Part shown: positions 60,050-64,000 of the stretch, in pieces
How positions within the stretch are numbered: the stretch's first letter is position 1
Layout of the letters: each line of letters begins with the position of its first letter
NCBI RefSeq assembly: GCF_001909055.1
Contig: NZ_LVWI01000034.1
Location: 1 to 64,000 of the forward strand
Source of the DNA: Paenibacillus helianthi
Lineage (GTDB): Bacteria > Bacillota > Bacilli > Paenibacillales > Paenibacillaceae
Direction of reading: 5' to 3'
Length of the DNA stretch: 64,000 nucleotides
Notes under the pieces: model-generated
Told to the model about the DNA's origin: nothing
What the model saw: the letters and a program-made list of their open reading frames with translations, nothing else
Databases searched by the model: none
Made by a program: the position numbers and the translations under genes

Positions 60050-61090
60050 CTATTCCATATAAATCTCCACCACCGTAATCTTGCGTTCGCGGGACAGGTC
60101 CAGAAATTTGCCACCGCTCTGCACGAGCGGACGGAAGACGTCGAGTGGATTGTTCATGATGATCACACCCATGTCCCCTGTGTTCAGCAGCACGTGTTTG
60201 CCAATGAAATTGGGCATCAGATGCTGGATAAAGGCTTGAACCGGTTTCCCGTTCAGCTTGCCGAAGCTGAGGGTATTGATCTCACGAAGAACGGAAATCA
60301 GTTCCTGCTTAGATTGATATATCCGGTGAGAGGTCATGGCGCTATAGATGTCGGCCACAGCAGCGATCTGGGAATAAGGGTGAATATCATCTTTGGTCAA
60401 CTGATGGGGATACCCGGTACCGTCTTCACGTTCATGATGCTGAAGTGCCACAAGGGCGGTGCTGGGGTCATCCATGGAATTGCGGATTATTTCATAGCCA
60501 TAAATCGTATGTAGTTTGACTTCGTCAAATTCTGCTGCAGTCAGCTTGCCTGGTTTGTTCAGAATGTCTGGGGAAATCCGGCATTTGCCGATATCAATGA
60601 GATAGCCGGCCCGGCCGATCTCATAACATTCCTTCTTGGAATATCCAAGCCATGTTGCTATATAATAAGAAAGCATGCCCACCTGCAACGAGTGGTTATA
60701 AGTATAATTGTCTTCCCGGTCAAGCAATAACAGTAAGGAAACCACATCCTTGTGTTTGTCCAGGGATTTCAGCGAAGGCTGAAGGATATCATCCACCACC
60801 GTCTGATTGAAGCTGCCCTTGGTTAACGCTTCCATATACACCGATTCAAAACCGTCAATCATGGAATCGAAATTACTGGAAGCTGCCTCGATGACAGACG
60901 ATCTAATGGAAGGCGCCGGATTCTCCTGAATGGATTCGATATCAACGTAATCTACTCCAAGCTGCATCAGTTTACTGATCTCTTCTATTTGGAGTTGTGT
61001 TCCTTTGGGCAAAACATGCAGCCCTTTTGAGCTAAAGGTATCCATCCGGAGGGAATCCCCCGGTTTCAGATCCGTCACGTGTACTCTCAA
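60050..61090 (-). CDS. HD-GYP domain protein with altered metal motif
   Basis: The 346-residue protein has an N-terminal PilZ-like or PAS-free region (1-100) and an HD-GYP domain (about 115-300). HD-GYP enzymes usually hydrolyse cyclic di-GMP. Recognisable parts are HSLQVGMLSYY (H133), H194, HHEREDGTGYPHQL (H218, H219, GYP at 226-228). The defining HD pair is changed to I165-D166 in GYLIDIGKC, removing one metal ligand. It may therefore be inactive, altered in metal use, or a sensor. There is no membrane helix. Confidence 0.85.
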   Translation of the reverse strand: MRVHVTDLKPGDSLRMDTFSSKGLHVLPKGTQLQIEEISKLMQLGVDYVDIESIQENPAPSIRSSVIEAASSNFDSMIDGFESVYMEALTKGSFNQTVVDDILQPSLKSLDKHKDVVSLLLLLDREDNYTYNHSLQVGMLSYYIATWLGYSKKECYEIGRAGYLIDIGKCRISPDILNKPGKLTAAEFDEVKLHTIYGYEIIRNSMDDPSTALVALQHHEREDGTGYPHQLTKDDIHPYSQIAAVADIYSAMTSHRIYQSKQELISVLREINTLSFGKLNGKPVQAFIQHLMPNFIGKHVLLNTGDMGVIIMNNPLDVFRPLVQSGGKFLDLSRERKITVVEIYME

Positions 61091-61178
61091 TGACTATGCC
61101 ACCTTACTATAGCGATTTTTTCCAGCATAGCAACAAAGTTAAGATTATTCAATAGGTGGAAAAGTTATTCATAGGCGG

Positions 61179-61892
61179 TTACAGAGTGCGGTAATTCATA
61201 GCATTGGAATCCGACCCAAGCCACTGTTCTCCGGTGTCGCCAATGTCTTTTTTCCATACGGGTACTATTGCTTTCAGCTTCTCAATAGCATATCGGCTCG
61301 CCTCATAACAGGTATCACGATGAGGGGCAGATACGGCGATCATCACGCTTGCTTCCTTAAGGCCTACAAGTCCGGTCCGGTGTGCAATGGCACAGCGGGC
61401 ATTCCACTTCTCCTCGACCTCCCTGCCGATTTCCTGCAGCTTGGAGAGGGCCATAGGGACATATGCTTCATAGTACAATGCTGTTGTACGCTGGGTGCCG
61501 GTCATCTCACGGGTTGTGCCGACGAAGAGCAGGGAGGCACCATGACCTTCATCCAGCACTTTGTCCAGCAGAGCTTCTCCGTTAAGGGGCTGGCCCGTAA
61601 TGCTGAACCGTCCATCCGGTGTTCCCAGGTCTTCTTCAGCCGGTTCTCCTCCAGACACGGGAGGGATAAGCGCTACCTCGGAAGATTCGGAAATGACGGA
61701 GTCCTCCGGCGCATACTCATGATCAATGGCCACCAGGGACACTTTGATCTGGGGGGCGGCATCCGGATAGGAGGCAGAGAGCAGTTCCTTGAGTCTTCCG
61801 GCAGTAAGCGGAGTCTCATGGGAATGGAAGGCCAGCGAGGAGGAACCGATGATTTCGGCCAGACCGGCGAACAGACGAATAGTCATATGCAT
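61179..61892 (-). CDS. MoaD-MoaE fusion, molybdopterin synthase
   Basis: In this 237-residue protein the small (MoaD, 1-82) and large (MoaE, about 93-230) subunits of molybdopterin synthase are joined. MoaD ends in PPVSGG (G81-G82), whose free C-terminus normally carries the thiocarboxylate sulfur. Here it is followed by EPAEEDLG and then MoaE (GASLLFVGTTREMTG, APHRDTCYEASRYAIEKLK, VPVWKKD). The sulfur donor site would need cleavage after GG, as reported for mycobacterial MoaX. No other molybdenum cofactor genes are nearby. GAGGTG lies 8 bases before the ATG. Confidence 0.92.
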   Translation of the reverse strand: MHMTIRLFAGLAEIIGSSSLAFHSHETPLTAGRLKELLSASYPDAAPQIKVSLVAIDHEYAPEDSVISESSEVALIPPVSGGEPAEEDLGTPDGRFSITGQPLNGEALLDKVLDEGHGASLLFVGTTREMTGTQRTTALYYEAYVPMALSKLQEIGREVEEKWNARCAIAHRTGLVGLKEASVMIAVSAPHRDTCYEASRYAIEKLKAIVPVWKKDIGDTGEQWLGSDSNAMNYRTL

Positions 61893-62046
61893 GCTTAATT
61901 CACCTCGGAATGTATGGATTATGGAACTTTCAATAATGTTTCCAATATACCATATTGAGCCTGAAAATGTTATGCTAGGCTCTATAAGATTACAAGCCTG
62001 CCGCTAATCATAAAACGGCTTTACAGGTGGGAGAAAAGAGAAGCAT

Positions 62047-63486
62047 ATGGAGCGGGCATTGCAAAGGTTGACCCTAATTCACACCAATGATATACATAGC
62101 CACTTTGAAATGATGAGCCCCGTTGCTGCTGAAATAGCCAAGCTGAAGGCAATAGCAGGGGACGAGCCTGTGCTGGTAATGGATATTGGCGATCATATGG
62201 ACCGGTTCTCCATAGAGACTGAGGGGACCATGGGACAGGCGAATATCGATATGATTAACCTGACTGGTTACGATGCCGTAACTATAGGCAACAATGAAGG
62301 GCTGACCTTTTCCCGGGAGATACTCTCTGCCCTGTATGCAGGTATCCAGTGTCCGGTGGTATGCTGCAACATTCTGGAGAGCACTACCGGAGAGCCTCCC
62401 GGCTGGATGAAGCGCCATGCGATCCTGGAGAAGGGCGGTATCAGGATAGGGGTTACTGGAGCTACCGCGGCTTTTGCTTCTTTTTATTCACTGCTGGGTT
62501 GGGATGCACTGGACCCGGAGAAAGCGCTTCGTGAACAATGTGAACTGCTGGCTCCGCAGGTAGATCTTCTGATTATTCTTTCCCATCTGGGACTTCCGGC
62601 AGATCAACGGCTGGCTGAGAATCTGAAGGGGGTTCATGCTATTCTTGGCGGCCATACCCATCATATGCTGGAGACGCCGCAGATCATTAACGGAACTGCG
62701 GTCTGCGGTGCCGGTAAGTTCGGCCGTTATGTGGGACGTCTTATTTTTGAGCGGGCGTCTGCCGGTAATCCCTTTGTGCTGGCAAGTGGCCAATGTTTTC
62801 CCGTAGACCCGTCACTTACCGAGGATGTGATATTCCCTGCGGCGGCACTGCATTTACAGCATGGGCGGGAGGTTCTTAACGAGACAGTAGCCATGACCGA
62901 CCGCGAGCTTGTGCTGGATACGCAGGGAGAATCTCCTTTCGGCAACCTTCTGGCGCAGGCTGTAAGGCGCTATACAGGAGCACCTGTATCAATCGTCAAT
63001 AGCGGTCAACTGCTTGAATCTCTGCCAGCAGGCAACATTACTGCAGGCATACTGCATGCGCTGTGTCCCTCTCCGATTAATGCCTGTGTTGTTCAGCTTA
63101 AGGGTGAGGACATTCGCAAGGCTCTTGAGCAGAGCCTTACGGAAGAGTATCGGACCAAGGCGATTTTCGGCTACGGATTCCGGGGAAAGGTACTGGGCAG
63201 CCTGGCTGTGGATGGATTAAAAATCCTGTACGATCCAAGAGTCATGCCTTATGATAACGGTATTGCCGTTTTTGTTGCCGGGGAACCGCTGGAGGACGAT
63301 GCCATATATTCAGTAGGAACACTGGATATGTTCACGTTCCGCACAGGGTATGAGAGCATTGCAAACGGAACCGAACCGTTGTATCTGTTGCCTCATTTCC
63401 TGAGGGATTTGCTGCGGATGGAACTGCAGCGTCCGGGAAGCCTTGAAGAAAGCGAGTCTCTCCGCTGGGAGAATAGGTCTGTATAG
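62047..63486 (+). CDS. YunD-type metallophosphoesterase / 5'-nucleotidase
   Basis: The 479-residue protein joins a calcineurin-like phosphoesterase domain (HTNDIHSHFE, DIGDHMDRF, TIGNNEGLTF, SHLGLPADQR, GGHTHHMLE) to a 5'-nucleotidase C-terminal domain (SPFGNLLAQAVRRYTGAP). GNNE in place of GNHE is the form found in YunD-like proteins. It lacks a signal peptide, unlike classical secreted UDP-sugar hydrolases, so it should act in the cytosol. Its substrate is not known from sequence. GGGAGAAAAG precedes the ATG. Confidence 0.9.
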   Translation: MERALQRLTLIHTNDIHSHFEMMSPVAAEIAKLKAIAGDEPVLVMDIGDHMDRFSIETEGTMGQANIDMINLTGYDAVTIGNNEGLTFSREILSALYAGIQCPVVCCNILESTTGEPPGWMKRHAILEKGGIRIGVTGATAAFASFYSLLGWDALDPEKALREQCELLAPQVDLLIILSHLGLPADQRLAENLKGVHAILGGHTHHMLETPQIINGTAVCGAGKFGRYVGRLIFERASAGNPFVLASGQCFPVDPSLTEDVIFPAAALHLQHGREVLNETVAMTDRELVLDTQGESPFGNLLAQAVRRYTGAPVSIVNSGQLLESLPAGNITAGILHALCPSPINACVVQLKGEDIRKALEQSLTEEYRTKAIFGYGFRGKVLGSLAVDGLKILYDPRVMPYDNGIAVFVAGEPLEDDAIYSVGTLDMFTFRTGYESIANGTEPLYLLPHFLRDLLRMELQRPGSLEESESLRWENRSV

Positions 63487-63563
63487 GTACTGACTTTATT
63501 GTGTATGAGTACTAGGATCACAAGCCGCATTAGGTTTCATTTTCTATGAATCAGGAGGATTAT

Positions 63564-64000
63564 ATGGATACTATTACAGCAATTATTCTGGCAATTGTAG
63601 AAGGAATAACCGAATTTATCCCGGTATCATCCACGGGACACATGATTTTAACAACCAAGCTGCTCGGATTTGATGAGCAGTCACCGATTATGAAGACGTA
63701 TGAGATTGTCATTCAGCTTGGAGCCATTTTGGCTATTGCGCTGGTGTACCGCCAACGGATTTTGAACTTGCTGGGCATCGGGCGCCGCCGCACAAGCAGA
63801 GGCGGAGTCATGCCGGCTTCAAGGCTGAACCTGATCCATGTTCTTCTAGGAATTGTACCGGCGCTTGCGGTAGCCTTCATAGCCCGTGATTTTATCAAAA
63901 GTCTCTTTGGAGCCCCCACTGTACTCTGGGCGCTTGTCGCCGGCGGGATTCTGATGATTGTTGCGGAATGGGTGAACCGGCGGAAGATCCGGATCACGGC
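63564..64000 (+). CDS. uppP: Undecaprenyl-diphosphatase UppP, partial at the window edge
   Basis: The first 145 or so codons of a BacA/UppP family membrane enzyme, which recycles undecaprenyl pyrophosphate for cell-wall synthesis and gives bacitracin resistance. The opening IVEGITEFIPVSSTGHMIL contains the catalytic EGxTEFxPVSSTGH motif. YEIVIQLGAILA and the following hydrophobic stretches fit the family. AGGAGG lies at 63553-63558, 5 bases before the ATG. The gene runs past base 64000. Confidence 0.95.
   Translation, partial: MDTITAIILAIVEGITEFIPVSSTGHMILTTKLLGFDEQSPIMKTYEIVIQLGAILAIALVYRQRILNLLGIGRRRTSRGGVMPASRLNLIHVLLGIVPALAVAFIARDFIKSLFGAPTVLWALVAGGILMIVAEWVNRRKIRIT

Overview
The window reads as chromosomal DNA of a Gram-positive, spore-forming Firmicute, most likely Paenibacillus. 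The pointers are a giant S-layer-anchored amylopullulanase, an mdxEFG-type lipoprotein transporter without its own ATPase, the Firmicute-type suf order C-D-S-U-B, a YhbH sporulation protein, LicT/BglP/BglH control, and strong AGGAGG ribosome sites. No rRNA, tRNA, CRISPR array, prophage or insertion sequence was seen. The assignment rests on gene content, not on a database search.

Layout. 1-2.2 kb: a DegV protein and an AraC/GyrI-like regulator (minus strand). 2.3-27 kb: an alpha-glucan island. Minus-strand genes encode beta-phosphoglucomutase, maltose phosphorylase, oligo-1,6-glucosidase, a LacI-family repressor and a cytosolic neopullulanase. Plus-strand genes encode a 2548-residue S-layer amylopullulanase with two GH13 cores, mdxEFG, a chemoreceptor and an AraC regulator. 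27.5-30 kb: a GH4 glycosidase and a secreted stalk-domain protein. 30-40.5 kb (minus): YhbH, two adjoining DUF11-repeat proteins (about 2237 and 555 residues) and a methyltransferase. 40.7-44.7 kb: small envelope and hypothetical proteins and Dps. 44.9-50.1 kb: sufCDSUB. 50.5-54.1 kb: a heterodimeric ABC exporter. 54.8-59.2 kb: licT-bglP-bglH with two RAT/terminator switches. 60-64 kb: an HD-GYP-like protein, a MoaD-MoaE fusion, a YunD-type phosphoesterase and the start of uppP.

How it works together. The surface enzyme would cut starch and pullulan outside the cell. MdxEFG would import maltodextrins, probably with a shared MsmX-type ATPase encoded elsewhere. Neopullulanase and oligo-1,6-glucosidase would trim them, maltose phosphorylase would release beta-glucose-1-phosphate and glucose, and PgmB would make glucose-6-phosphate. 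Five LacI-type operator-like sites sharing the core CAAACG/CGTTTG lie before pgmB, the repressor gene, the amylopullulanase gene and mdxE (two sites), so one regulon is likely.

The best candidates for something undescribed are: (i) a 64-bp tandem leader element, with a conserved frame and a locus-specific core, that runs directly into the ribosome site of two alpha-glucan genes; (ii) two long hairpins with compensated stems between the same genes; (iii) the DUF11 pair, whose first gene appears to start at a rare ATT codon and whose 15th repeat is cut by an ATGA gene junction; (iv) a perfect PerR-box match over the -10 of the suf promoter.
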